A DNA stretch of 64,000 bases, from contig NZ_CP011071.1 in assembly GCF_000963865.1 (NCBI RefSeq), positions 682,001-746,000 on the forward strand, written 5' to 3'. The notes under the pieces were generated by a model. It did not search any database. It was given only the letters and a program-made list of their open reading frames with translations, and was not told where the DNA came from. The stretch is from Flagellimonas lutaonensis (GTDB lineage: Bacteria > Bacteroidota > Bacteroidia > Flavobacteriales > Flavobacteriaceae). The stretch's first letter is position 1. Every line of letters begins with the position of its first letter. Made by a program: the position numbers and the translations under genes. Below are positions 11,483-21,500 of the stretch, one piece after another.

Positions 11483-12013
11483 ATGAAAAAAATCTATTTG
11501 CTTTTAACACTGGTTCTGGCATTGGTTTTCAACAACGAGACCAACGCCCAAGAATTCAGTGGCCTTGACAAGAGTCCGGCCGATATCGCCGCCTATCCTT
11601 CAAGTTACAGGGTTTCAGACAAGGCCGTTCGAGTCATCTACAGCAGACCGCAGCTAAAAGGCCGTAGCCTTTCTGAGCTGGCCCCGGAGGGCAAGGTCTG
11701 GAGAACTGGCGCCAACGAAGCGCCTGAAATTACTTTTTACAAGGACGCCAAAGTAGGCGGACAGGACATTAAAGCGGGAACCTACTCCCTTTTTACCATA
11801 CCCGGCGAAAATGAGTGGACCATTATCTTGAACAAGAACCTCAACCAATGGGGGGCCTATTCGTATGATAGTGATGCCGATGTAGCCCGCATAAAAGCCA
11901 AGGCCAGCAGTAGCTCTGAAAGCCTAGAGGCATTTTCAATTACTTTTGATAATAATGGAAACATGCACATGGGCTGGGGCACCACCCGTGTTGAAGTACC
12001 GATCAGTTACTAA
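11483..12013 (+). CDS. DUF2911 family secreted protein
   Basis: This 176-residue protein has a cleavable signal peptide (about residues 1-22, ending NAQ). The rest matches the DUF2911 pattern: YSRPQLKGR, WRTGANEAPEI, AGTYSLFTIPG and EWTIILNKN. DUF2911 proteins are periplasmic or secreted in Bacteroidota and have no established function. The gene is monocistronic, with a strong terminator 25 bases after the stop. The family call is confident. Confidence 0.88.
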   Translation: MKKIYLLLTLVLALVFNNETNAQEFSGLDKSPADIAAYPSSYRVSDKAVRVIYSRPQLKGRSLSELAPEGKVWRTGANEAPEITFYKDAKVGGQDIKAGTYSLFTIPGENEWTIILNKNLNQWGAYSYDSDADVARIKAKASSSSESLEAFSITFDNNGNMHMGWGTTRVEVPISY

Positions 12014-12037
12014 GAAACACTTCTTTAAGAGTTAGAA

Positions 12038-12066
12038 AACCGCGGCGATTGCCGCGGTTTTTTTTT
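12038..12066 (+). terminator. Intrinsic terminator
   Basis: The arms AACCGCGGC (12038-12046) and GCCGCGGTT (12051-12059) enclose a GATT loop and are followed by nine T residues. Confidence 0.93.
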
Positions 12067-12145
12067 GTATGTAAGTCAGCTACCTATCCAAAATTGTCTT
12101 CAGGAACCAACTTCCCTGATCAATGAAGCCGCTATAACTTTTGTT

Positions 12146-13771
12146 TCACTTCACTTGCTCCCCACCCAAAAAAACCTGCTCGGCTTTTAGATTTGGAATA
12201 TTCGCTTCGGGAATGGACATGATATCATCGCTCAACACCACAAAATCGGCAAACTTGCCCGCTTCAATGCTTCCTTTTTCATTTTCTTCAAAGTTTGAAT
12301 ACGCAGCCCATATGGTCATGCCTTTCAAGGCTTCCTCACGGGTCAGGGCATCTTTCATCTGAAAGCCTCCCTCGGGATAGTTATCCAGGTCTTTTCGCGC
12401 CACAGCTGCATAAAAGGTCAAAAACGGATTTACGCGTTCCACTGGAAAATCCGTGCCAAGCGCCACCAGTCCCGCTTTGTCGAGCAAGGTTTTAAAGGCA
12501 TAGGCCCCTCTGACCCTTTCAGGCCCCAACCGGTCTTCGGCCCAATACATATCACTGGTCGCATGGGTGGGCTGCACCGAGGGTATTATGCCATCTTGAA
12601 AGTAATCAAAGTCTTCGGGCGATACCACTTGTGCATGCTCAATCTTCCAACGGCGATCATTTTTACCCTGCAATGCTTTTTTGTAGGCTTTCAAAATTAC
12701 GACATTGGCCGAATCGCCAATGGCATGGGTATTCATCTGGTAGTCTGAGGCCGCAATTCGCATGGCCAGTTCGTTAATCTTGTCAACAGGGGTGACCATG
12801 GCCCCAAAATGACCAGGTTTATCAGTGTAGGGTTCTTTTAGGGCCGCACCACGAGATCCCAAGGCCCCATCGCCATATACTTTTACCGACCGTACGTTCA
12901 ACCTATCGGTCTTTACGATTCCCTTGTTTAAAAAATGGTCAAGATTTTCCTCTGAATTGCTGACCATGGCATAGACCCGGATTTTGAGCTCCCCTGCCCG
13001 TTGCAGGCTATCGATAAGCTCGATGGTTGTACGGTCGAGTCCCGCATCGTTAACAGTCGTCAGACCATAATCAAAACAGATGCGCTCGGCATCTTTCAGT
13101 GCTTTTATACTGGTATTGGTATCTGGTTTGGGCATTACGGCATCTACCATTGCCATGGGTGCATCGATTAGAACGCCCGTGGCATGACCACTGGTTTCAC
13201 GAACGATTTCACCTCCTTCAACTTTCGTATCCCTTGTTATGCCCGCCAGTTCGAGCGCCCGTTGGTTCACGAGATAGGCATGGCCATCGACCCGTTCTAA
13301 AACAACGGGAGTGTTGGCAAACAGTTTGTCAAGTTGCACACTGGTGGGAAACTCTTTTACCTGCCAATCGTTTTGGTCCCAACCGCGGCCCCGAATAACC
13401 TCGGCACCGGGATTCTTTTCATGAAAATCGAGTACCCGCTTCAACGCCTCATCAAAACTTTTGGTGCCGACCAAATCGACAACCTGTTGGTTGAGGCCCA
13501 GGCCATAAAAATGGCAATGGGCATCTATCAGGCCCGGAATGATGGTCTTACCATTCGCATCAACAACCTGCTCTGAAGTGTACGTATCCAATATACTTTC
13601 TGAAGTTGAAACCGTTACGAATTTTCCATCCCGAACGGCAAAGGCCGAAGCTTTTGAAAAGGTGCTGTCCACGGTATGGATTGTGGCATTATGGACTATT
13701 AGGTCTACTTGTTCTTTGGTACTGCAAGACCATAGCAGCGCTAGAAAAATGGCAAAAATTGAGACTCGCAT
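12146..13771 (-). CDS. Amidohydrolase lipoprotein, YtcJ-like
   Basis: The 541-residue protein begins with a lipoprotein signal (LALLWSC, Cys16). The remainder is a metal-dependent amidohydrolase of the YtcJ/amidohydrolase-3 type, with the metal motif IIPGLIDAHCH (77-87), an internal MNTHAIGDSA, KIEHAQ and a C-terminal GTDFPVE. Such enzymes hydrolyse C-N bonds of small amides; the substrate cannot be inferred here. The lipid anchor suggests a periplasmic or surface location. The response-regulator gene starts upstream on the same strand after a 56-bp gap, but co-transcription is not shown. Confidence 0.88.
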   Translation of the reverse strand: MRVSIFAIFLALLWSCSTKEQVDLIVHNATIHTVDSTFSKASAFAVRDGKFVTVSTSESILDTYTSEQVVDANGKTIIPGLIDAHCHFYGLGLNQQVVDLVGTKSFDEALKRVLDFHEKNPGAEVIRGRGWDQNDWQVKEFPTSVQLDKLFANTPVVLERVDGHAYLVNQRALELAGITRDTKVEGGEIVRETSGHATGVLIDAPMAMVDAVMPKPDTNTSIKALKDAERICFDYGLTTVNDAGLDRTTIELIDSLQRAGELKIRVYAMVSNSEENLDHFLNKGIVKTDRLNVRSVKVYGDGALGSRGAALKEPYTDKPGHFGAMVTPVDKINELAMRIAASDYQMNTHAIGDSANVVILKAYKKALQGKNDRRWKIEHAQVVSPEDFDYFQDGIIPSVQPTHATSDMYWAEDRLGPERVRGAYAFKTLLDKAGLVALGTDFPVERVNPFLTFYAAVARKDLDNYPEGGFQMKDALTREEALKGMTIWAAYSNFEENEKGSIEAGKFADFVVLSDDIMSIPEANIPNLKAEQVFLGGEQVK

Positions 13772-13827
13772 GTATTAAAGTGATTTGCCATTAAAGGTAC
13801 ACAATTGTGTCATTAAACCTAACGGCA

Positions 13828-14262
13828 TCAGCTCTGGTGGCTCTCTTTGTTCAATAGATATTCTTCGACCAATCCGTGCACAGTTTCTTCGGAAAGCGGC
13901 TTGTTCTTAAAGCCCTTGACCAAATCGTACTCCACTAATTTAAGTTGGTCGTCAGGGTTAAGCGACATGCTCAGCATGATTACCATGGTGTGTTGTAAAT
14001 AGTGCCTGTCCAGTTGGCCATATTCTTCCATGAACTCCCAGCCCGACATTTTGGGCATGTTGACATCCAACAATAAAATTTCGGGGAGTTGTTTTCGCTT
14101 TTCAATCAGTTCAGACAAGAAATTCAACGCTGCCCGGCCATCTCTATACGCATGTATTTCTTGAAAACAACCAGCTTTTTTGAGAATGATGGTGTTGATG
14201 TAATTGGTTACTTCATCATCGTCGATTAAAAGAACAGATTTGAGTTTTTTCACTTTGGGCAA
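13828..14262 (-). CDS. Single-domain response regulator (CheY-like receiver)
   Basis: The 144 residues form one receiver domain: the acidic cluster LIDDDE near residue 14, the phosphoacceptor Asp in LLLDVNMPKMSGWEF, a Ser in MLSMS at the switch position and the conserved Lys in KNKPLS. There is no output domain, so it must act through protein contact or a phosphorelay. No histidine kinase lies nearby. It lies between the amidohydrolase and the first OmpA-like gene, all on the minus strand. Confidence 0.9.
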   Translation of the reverse strand: MPKVKKLKSVLLIDDDEVTNYINTIILKKAGCFQEIHAYRDGRAALNFLSELIEKRKQLPEILLLDVNMPKMSGWEFMEEYGQLDRHYLQHTMVIMLSMSLNPDDQLKLVEYDLVKGFKNKPLSEETVHGLVEEYLLNKESHQS

Positions 14263-14324
14263 ACAGTTTTAAACAATACAATTGGTTAGAAAACAGAGCA
14301 AAATATACAACAATTGGCAAAAAT

Positions 14325-15419
14325 CTAATGGTCATCTTCGAATGAGGTCATCACAAACTCGACCCTTCTATTTTTCTTTCTTCCCTTTTCAGAAAAATCA
14401 TTTACAACAGGCAAGTCTTCACCATGACCTTCCCAAGAAATCCTGTTTTTATCCAAACCCAGTTCTTGCAGGTACTTGGCCACGGTCCACGCCCGTCGTG
14501 ACGACAGGTATTTGTTATAAGGGTCAGAGCCCAATTCATCGGTATGCCCATTGATGGTGAGCAAAAGCTTGGGATGTTTTTTAAGGTGCGTATAAATTTT
14601 TCTGATGTCTTTCTTCCCTTCCTCTGTCAAATCAAAATTATCGAACTCGAACAATAACTGGTTTAAGACGAAAGGTTTGTTCAATTCGTAGCGCTCATCT
14701 CTGAGGTAGGTAACATTGACTTCGTCAAGATAGTAATAAGATGTTTCAACGGGCTTGTTCTCATCAGTCTCCAACCGTATTTTCTTAGATGCCTTGTTGT
14801 TCTTGAAGTTGCCGACAACAATATATTTTTCGTAGCCCTTGGCCACAAAATCAACCGAGGCCTCGGTCCACTTTCCACTATCGTACAAAACACCATCGAT
14901 TTCTAGATTTACATATGAGTAACGTTCGATGTTGAACCGCTCTAATCTGGGTGGTGACAAATTCTGATTGATGTCTGCCTGTATTTGTTCTTTGGTAAAC
15001 AATACCGTTAGCTCTTGCATGGCCAGCACAGAGCTTTCTGCAAGACTTGATTGTAGCGATATTCGGTAGAGCTTGCCTTTTTGCAAGGGTTCGCTCAATT
15101 CAAATTGGATATACTCTCGATAATCGTTCGGGGCATATAGGTGTAACCCTGCATACCCTTTGCCCTTGAAAGGCTTCTGTTCTCCTTTGAAGTTTTTGGG
15201 AATACCCATATCGCCCACACCACACTCATTGAAATAATCTGTGGTGCCCTTGGTCGGGGTCGTCAGAGACTTAATGTCTATGGCAAGGTTGCTCATCTCT
15301 TGCGGACATGAGACATACTCTTCAAATCCACCATTGACGACCAAGTTTTGGGCATTGGCCAAAACAGGCAACAAGAAAATAAAAGCTAGTGAAATATTGC
15401 GAATCTCCCGAACCATCAT
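14325..15419 (-). CDS. OmpA-family outer-membrane protein (copy 1)
   Basis: This is a secreted protein of about 364 residues with a signal peptide ending LANAQ. The N-terminal 200 residues form a carbohydrate-binding-like module (NLVVNGGFEEYVSCPQ, TPTKGTTDYFN, YAGLHLYAPNDYREY) shared with the next gene. The C-terminal OmpA domain follows, with FDNFDLTEEGKKDI, TINGHTDELG and the closing ENRR-type motif KKNRRVEF that binds peptidoglycan. ATGs at 15419 and 15416 are both possible; an upstream ATG at 15461 would place the signal peptide internally. It probably tethers the outer surface to the cell wall. Confidence 0.88.
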   Translation of the reverse strand: MMVREIRNISLAFIFLLPVLANAQNLVVNGGFEEYVSCPQEMSNLAIDIKSLTTPTKGTTDYFNECGVGDMGIPKNFKGEQKPFKGKGYAGLHLYAPNDYREYIQFELSEPLQKGKLYRISLQSSLAESSVLAMQELTVLFTKEQIQADINQNLSPPRLERFNIERYSYVNLEIDGVLYDSGKWTEASVDFVAKGYEKYIVVGNFKNNKASKKIRLETDENKPVETSYYYLDEVNVTYLRDERYELNKPFVLNQLLFEFDNFDLTEEGKKDIRKIYTHLKKHPKLLLTINGHTDELGSDPYNKYLSSRRAWTVAKYLQELGLDKNRISWEGHGEDLPVVNDFSEKGRKKNRRVEFVMTSFEDDH

Positions 15420-15576
15420 GTTTAGATACGACACTAAACACCCGTGTTCTAAAAAGTGCAATGTAGTCAGTTATTACTCTGAACAACTGTTATTTACACT
15501 TTTTATTGCATTCGAAACCAATTTTTTGGAACGCCGATTTTTATAGGCTGTCTTGAACAAATGGCTTTGGGCGCCA

Positions 15577-16662
15577 TTATTCTGCACCCCTCTTTATCAA
15601 AAACTCGGCCCTTCGATTTTGTTGGCGCCCATCATCCGTGGCATTATCTGCAATAGGCTTGGCACTACCATAACCCTTTAGCGCCACCCGCTCTTTTGAA
15701 AGGCCCAACCCAATCAGATAAGAGACAATGGCGTTTGCCCGCCTTTGGGAAAGTGCCATGTTGTATTGGTGGCTTCCCCTATTGTCGGTGTGGGCATGGA
15801 TCTCGATGTTGAAAGCAGGTTTCTTTTGCAAATAATTAAAAATTTCTTCCAGTTCTGCCTCGGCATCGGGGCTCAAACGGTGGCTATCAAAATCAAAATG
15901 TACGTTTTTAAAGGCATAGGTCGAATCAATGGCAAAAGATTCATCTTCAGGCGGCCCAGCTTCTTCAGCCGAGACAGTGACCATATCAATATAGTAGTAC
16001 GCACCCTTCTTCGTTTCGCGCCGTTTGGTCTTTATCTTTCGCGTGCCCGCATTATCGCGAAAATTGCCAATGGTCAGATAGCGCTCAAAGCCCTTGGCCC
16101 TGAACTCGGCCTGAACTTCCAACCAATCGGTCTTATCTTGGTGGAACTCCGGATGGTTAATTTCAAAAAAGTGCATTTTATTGCCCTTGGTGCTATATAG
16201 CCTGCCTTTTGATAAATGTTTCTTTGTCTCAAGGTCAATGGGATGGTAGGAGAACAATACCCCAAAATCTTTCACGGCAAAATCAGAGCCTTCGGCCAGG
16301 CTTATATAGAACTTTAGCCGATACGTTTTGTTTTTTTGAAGCATTTTTGACAGCTCGACTTGTACATATTCCCTATAGTCGGCCGGTGCAAAGAAATAAA
16401 GCCCGGCATATGCATTGCCATATTTGGGGTGCTGAATGCCGTTAAAGTTCTCTGGCGCGCCCATTACTGTACTGCAACTGTTGAAGTAATCAGTGGTGCC
16501 TTTCGTGGGCGTGCTCCAATCCACAACATGTACGTTGAATGTACCCAACGAATTGGGGCATTCAACAAACTCTTCAAAACTGGGGTTTTTGACCAGGTTT
16601 TGGGAAAATGTGAAAACTGAAAAAGAAAACAAAAAAACCAATATCCAAATCTTCATCGCCAT
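15577..16662 (-). CDS. OmpA-family outer-membrane protein (copy 2)
   Basis: A tandem paralogue of the gene at 14325. The N-terminal module repeats NLVKNPSFEEFVECP, TPTKGTTDYFN and YAGLYFFAPADYREYVQ. The C-terminal OmpA domain has VHFDFDSHRLSPDAEAEL, IEIHAHTDNRGS and QQNRRAEFLI. The signal peptide runs to FTFSQ. Candidate starts are 16662 (MAM) or 16656 (MKIW). The shared block architecture shows a duplication, but the copies have diverged strongly, so it is old. The module with NPSFE and APADYRE probably binds a glycan or another surface ligand (inference). Confidence 0.88.
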   Translation of the reverse strand: MAMKIWILVFLFSFSVFTFSQNLVKNPSFEEFVECPNSLGTFNVHVVDWSTPTKGTTDYFNSCSTVMGAPENFNGIQHPKYGNAYAGLYFFAPADYREYVQVELSKMLQKNKTYRLKFYISLAEGSDFAVKDFGVLFSYHPIDLETKKHLSKGRLYSTKGNKMHFFEINHPEFHQDKTDWLEVQAEFRAKGFERYLTIGNFRDNAGTRKIKTKRRETKKGAYYYIDMVTVSAEEAGPPEDESFAIDSTYAFKNVHFDFDSHRLSPDAEAELEEIFNYLQKKPAFNIEIHAHTDNRGSHQYNMALSQRRANAIVSYLIGLGLSKERVALKGYGSAKPIADNATDDGRQQNRRAEFLIKRGAE

Positions 16663-16743
16663 CAAGACCTTGGTTGTCAATTCCTAAGTTAAGGAATACG
16701 TCCGAAAGAAGTGATTTACCTAAGGAAACGGATGAAATATTCG

Positions 16744-18585
16744 TTAAAAGTCAAATTTGTACGACGCACCTGCCAACACTTGAAAGCCCTGTACCCTAAA
16801 ATTGGCCCAACGTTGATAGTTATTGTTGGCAATGTTCGAGGCCTTGGCAAAGATCGAGAGCTGCTCATTGAAACGATAGCCGACATGGGCGTTGGCATCA
16901 AAAAAACCATCCAAGGTTATGATGGCGGATGGAAATTCTGAGGGTGCCGCATTCGGTACAGCTGTGGCAACCAAATCGTCACGCTCGCCCACATAAAACA
17001 AATTGGCACCCATAAACCATTGGTCGGTAATCTGATAATCCATGAAAAGGGAACCTTTCAGACTGGGTAGGTTCCAGGCAGGGTTGTCGGTCTCCGTATC
17101 GTAATCGTATACCTCAGCGTTGATGCCGAGGGTAAAGTTTCGGTTTACATCGATGTTCAGTTCCCCAAAAATTCCCAAGGTCTTGACATCATCATAGAAT
17201 ACCTGGAAAGAATTGCCGTAGTAATAGCCTTTTTCATCGTTTCTAAACAGGTTTTCAGGGTTCAAGAGGAATAGGGGCTTCCTATTTTCAGCGGTGTAAG
17301 ACCCCTTTATGTTGTATCCTACATTTGAAAACAATTGCCCTTTTAAGCCAACATACCCTTCGTATTGGCGGTCTGTGGGCTGAATGGCCAAAGTGGGCGA
17401 CACATACGGATTTTCATCCACCAACCCATGATAGGAGTTCTGGTGCAGTTCACCCTTGATGCCACCATAGGCAATAACCATCTCGTCGACCAACCGATAG
17501 GAGGCCGTGACCGATGGATAAATATAGAAACTGCCATTGCTGTTTTCCAAATCGTTACCGTACACAAAATTGGCCCCCAGATTCAGGGTCAGGTCATCGC
17601 GCAATACCAAAAGACTTGGATTCAGGCCTACCTGAAAATGCCCATAGTCGATGCCTGTCGTGTTCACGGTGTTGTTCAGATCGGCATTTGCAAAGCTTCC
17701 GCCCACATAATCGAGTTTTGCCTTGATGGTTACCAACTCTTCAGTGATGGGCAGTTCAATGGTAGGTTGGACCATTACACGGTTTTCACCTGACTCCACG
17801 CCATCCCAAAAACGCCTGAGCAAAATATGTCCACTCTTGAAAAAAGAATCCTCAAGATTTAAGTGGGCCTTGGCCTGGGCGTTGAAATAGTTCTGGCCTT
17901 CGTCGATAGCCGCAACAGTGGCCTCGTCAAATTCGTCGTTTTCTATTCCATACCAGTTATAAAACTGGTGGTGCAGACCAATACTTGCCCCCCAATCAAG
18001 ATCCCGTTCTTTCTTGGCATACGAAACATCCAACTTGGTATTATAAAAGTCTGTATCCAATGGGGTATTCTCAATATCGCCGCGAGAAGAATGGTGGCTC
18101 AGACCAAAATCAAGCAAATCTTCACCACGGTTGAAATCCCTGCTTGTATAAAAATCGACAAGTGCGTTGTTGTAATTGCCGAGGCCTATGGAGGCATAAG
18201 AATTGTAGAGCGTTGGCGGGGGGGTCTTTTCCACTTTTGAAGCCTTTGCCTTGGCCGGTGTAAAGGTCGAAGCCACGGGTACCGAAAAAATACTGTAGGC
18301 GACGGGCTTCTTTTGCAATACGATGGAATCGCCAAAACTCGGACTCGACCTGATCTTAAAGGCATCTGAAACGGTGGGGGAATACGGTTTAACAACAGTA
18401 ACCGTTTCAGTACCTATATCATTGTCAGTTTCTTGGGCACTGACCCCTACCCAAAGGCTCAAAAAGGACAACAACATCCATATTCTTCTGTCAGTTCGGG
18501 CGTAGTCGAGAACTTTTTTATCAGATTGATAGGCGAGACATCTCGACTGCGCTCGATGTGACATCTTTATTTTTTTCATAAACAT
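16744..18585 (-). CDS. Outer-membrane beta-barrel (TonB-receptor-like), with REPIN-disrupted leader
   Basis: This 613-residue protein has beta-strand periodicity throughout and a C-terminal SYKFDF aromatic end, as in outer-membrane barrels; annotation pipelines often call such proteins TonB-dependent receptors, though no plug domain is evident. Its start overlaps the stop of the upstream TPR gene as TAATG (18583-18587), indicating translational coupling and fixing the start. The first residues, MFMKKIK, are split from the hydrophobic core WMLLSFLSLWVGVSAQ by about 25 residues encoded by a palindromic element (18489-18563). Without it the leader would be a normal signal peptide. Confidence 0.82.
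   Translation of the reverse strand: MFMKKIKMSHRAQSRCLAYQSDKKVLDYARTDRRIWMLLSFLSLWVGVSAQETDNDIGTETVTVVKPYSPTVSDAFKIRSSPSFGDSIVLQKKPVAYSIFSVPVASTFTPAKAKASKVEKTPPPTLYNSYASIGLGNYNNALVDFYTSRDFNRGEDLLDFGLSHHSSRGDIENTPLDTDFYNTKLDVSYAKKERDLDWGASIGLHHQFYNWYGIENDEFDEATVAAIDEGQNYFNAQAKAHLNLEDSFFKSGHILLRRFWDGVESGENRVMVQPTIELPITEELVTIKAKLDYVGGSFANADLNNTVNTTGIDYGHFQVGLNPSLLVLRDDLTLNLGANFVYGNDLENSNGSFYIYPSVTASYRLVDEMVIAYGGIKGELHQNSYHGLVDENPYVSPTLAIQPTDRQYEGYVGLKGQLFSNVGYNIKGSYTAENRKPLFLLNPENLFRNDEKGYYYGNSFQVFYDDVKTLGIFGELNIDVNRNFTLGINAEVYDYDTETDNPAWNLPSLKGSLFMDYQITDQWFMGANLFYVGERDDLVATAVPNAAPSEFPSAIITLDGFFDANAHVGYRFNEQLSIFAKASNIANNNYQRWANFRVQGFQVLAGASYKFDF
18489..18563. repeat. 75-bp REPIN-like palindrome inside a coding region
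   Basis: The ends TGTCAGTTCG (from 18489) and CGATGTGACA (to 18563) are inverted. The inner arms CGGGCGTAGTCGAGAA and TCTCGACTGCGCTCG also pair. The length is exactly 75 bases, so the reading frame of the barrel gene is kept, and the element is translated as residues 8-32 (including HRAQSRC). Comparable TGTCA/TCGAG-ended elements lie between genes at 32296. Confidence 0.75.
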
Positions 18586-21500
18586 TAGTTTTCGTTGGGA
18601 TCGATTGATGAATTTCTTTCGGTCTCTTTGGATTTTATCACAGAAAGTTCGCCTTGGGCTTCGGCCACGATCTCGTCATATTCTGAAAAGTTTTCGATAA
18701 CACTCTCCAAAATGTAGGTCGCTTGAAAGGCATCGCCCAACTGATAGTAGTTTTTGGCCATGATGATAAGTCCCTTGCCGCCCCATTCTTTGTATCCCGA
18801 ATAGTCTTTGGCCAATTTTTGAACCGATGCGTTCGATGCCTCAAAATCTTGGTTCTTGTTCTTGAAATAGGCATCGTAGTACCATGCTTCGGCAGCCGTT
18901 TCGCCCGAAGCTATTTTCTTGACGGTAGAGAACGCGGTCTCGGCCAATTCTTCGTTACCTGTTTCAATGGCCGATCGGGCAATCATGATCTGCGCATCGC
19001 TCTTGATACGGTTATCGATATTGGGGGCCGACAGTACCTTTTCGGCATAGGCTATGGTCTTATCATAGTCTTTTTGTCCGTAGTATCCTTTCATAAGGTT
19101 TGACTGGGCAAAGGTTCGGTTCTGGTCTATTTCGGCCGTTCTCTCCAATTGTTCGAGATATGGTAGGGCACTCTGGTAGTCTTTTCGGCCCACATAGATT
19201 TCGCAGACCCTTGTAAGGGCTTGCTCTGTGTATTCGCCCCCACCGCTGTCGGCCACAATTTTAAACCTTTCAAGCGCTTTGTCTTTTTGGCCTTTTGAAA
19301 AATAGAGCTGTGCCAAGTTGAAATTTGCCCTCAGTGAATGGATCCCGTTTGGAAATTGACCCAAGTACTGTTCATATCCCTTGATAGCGGCATCTTTGTT
19401 GCCCTCTAGATATTTTCTGTCAGCCGATTCAAAACTGGCGTTGTCCAACTCTGCATCGGTAACCTCAACAAAGTCTAGGTCACGCACCCAAGCGGCATAT
19501 TCATTTACCCTGCCCAAGTCTACATATACCAATTTTGCAGTGCCCACGGCTTGCTTGGCCTCTTGGGTCTCAGGGTATTGCTTGACCACTTGGCGTAATT
19601 TTTTGAGGGCCTCTTCTCCCCTGTTCGCATTGTAATGCACCAATCCTTGGCGCAACATCGCCCTCGGCGCAAACCGGCTTCCACCGAATTGCGCGATCAA
19701 TCGGTCATAGGTTTGAAGGCCCATGGCCTCGTTATCGATCTTTATATAGGTATTTGCAAGTTCAAAAAGGGCATCATCCTGTAGGGAAGATTTTGGATAG
19801 CGCTGCAAAAACTGCTTGAACCCATCTATTTTAGCAGCATTCTTACCAAGAAAACCAAGGCTCAAGGCCTTTTGAAAAGCAGCGTAATCACGTTCGGGTC
19901 CGTTCATTTTGGCCGCCTCATCATAAGCGGCAATGGCCTGCGAATAGTTGCTCGAAACAAAGTGGCTATCGCCCAAACGCACATAACTGTCGGCCATTTT
20001 CTCTTGCTCGACGGTAGCCGAGTTGGTCACGTTTCTAAAATATGGCAGTGCCTTTTGGTAGTTCTTTAATTTGAAGTGGCAATATCCCAGATTGTAATCC
20101 AGGTCGTTGTACTCTTCGGTATTCTTAGCGGCTTGGTTTCGGGCAAACCGCTCAAAACCATCAAGGGCCTCTTCAAACCTGTCGAGGCGATAGGCCGATT
20201 CGGCTTTCCAATACTGGGCACGTGCCTCAAAAACAGGATCTGCTGCCTTTTTTAACGACTTTGAAAACCTTTCGAGGGCCTGTTCATAATCGCCATCGAT
20301 AAATAACTCTACGCCCCGGTAAAACGCCACTTTTTGATAGGTTTCCTTGCTGGCATATGATTCATTCTCTTCCAGCAATTGCATGGCACCCTCAAAATTT
20401 TTGGAAGTGATGTACGAATCGACCAACAAATCTTGTATCTCGGCTTGGTGTTCGTCCTTCGGATATTTTTCCAAATAGGCCATCATCACCTGTGGTACAG
20501 GCTCGTAGGCATTGCCAATTTCATAGCTCAAACGGGCATAGTTCAGCAGGGCATCTTTCTCGATTTCAGCATTAAAATCCATTTGTGAGGCATTCCTAAA
20601 AGCGTTCAGTGCCTCCGGCTTTTTATCGAGTTTCATATAACATTCCGCCAAATGGTAGTAGGCGTTCTGCGCAACGGCATTCGAGCCATTGATGATCTTA
20701 TTGAACTGTCCTATGGCGCTCTTATAATCGCCTTGCTTATAGTAGCTGTATCCCAACAGGTAAAAATCGGTGTTGTTCCATTTGCCCCGTTTACCGCGAT
20801 ATTGCTTTAGATGGGGAATTGCCTTGTCGTACTGCCCGAGGTTAAAATAGCTTTCCCCTATGATCTTGTGCAACTCAGACACCTCTCTGCGATCAGATTT
20901 GGGCAGTTGCTTTTCGGCCATGGCAATGGCCTCTTTAAAATTGCCCAGTTTAAAATTGAGGTCTGCCTGGTAATAGCTCAGTTTTTCGTTCAGAACCTCT
21001 TGATCGGTAATCTGGTCAAAACGGGCACTGGCCTCATCGTAATCATCTTGTTCGTAGGCGATATAGCCCAGATAATATTTTGCTTGCGAGCCATATTTGG
21101 GCGAATTGCTGACCTTGCTGAGATAACGTTCGGCCTCTTTGGGTTTGTTAGCAGCGTAGTAGGCATAACCGTTGTTAAAATTGAAGCGCTCCTCGTCTTT
21201 GCGGGACATGGCGCTTTTATCAACCTTTTTGTACCATTTTAGCGCATATGGGTATTTGCCCGTTTCAAAATAGTAATCGGCCACATCCATAAAGGCCGAA
21301 TTTCTCTTGGTGGAGGTGGGGTAGTTTTCTACGAACTCTTCCATCAACCGGTCTGCACCACGCTGGTTCAGGCGTATGGCCGCATTGGCGGCATAGTATG
21401 CACTGTTGGCCTCGGTCTCGCCGTCGTCCGTAGTGGCCCTTACCTTTTCAAAGAGTGCCTGGGCTGCCTGGTACTGTTGATTGTTGTACAGTGCCAGGGC

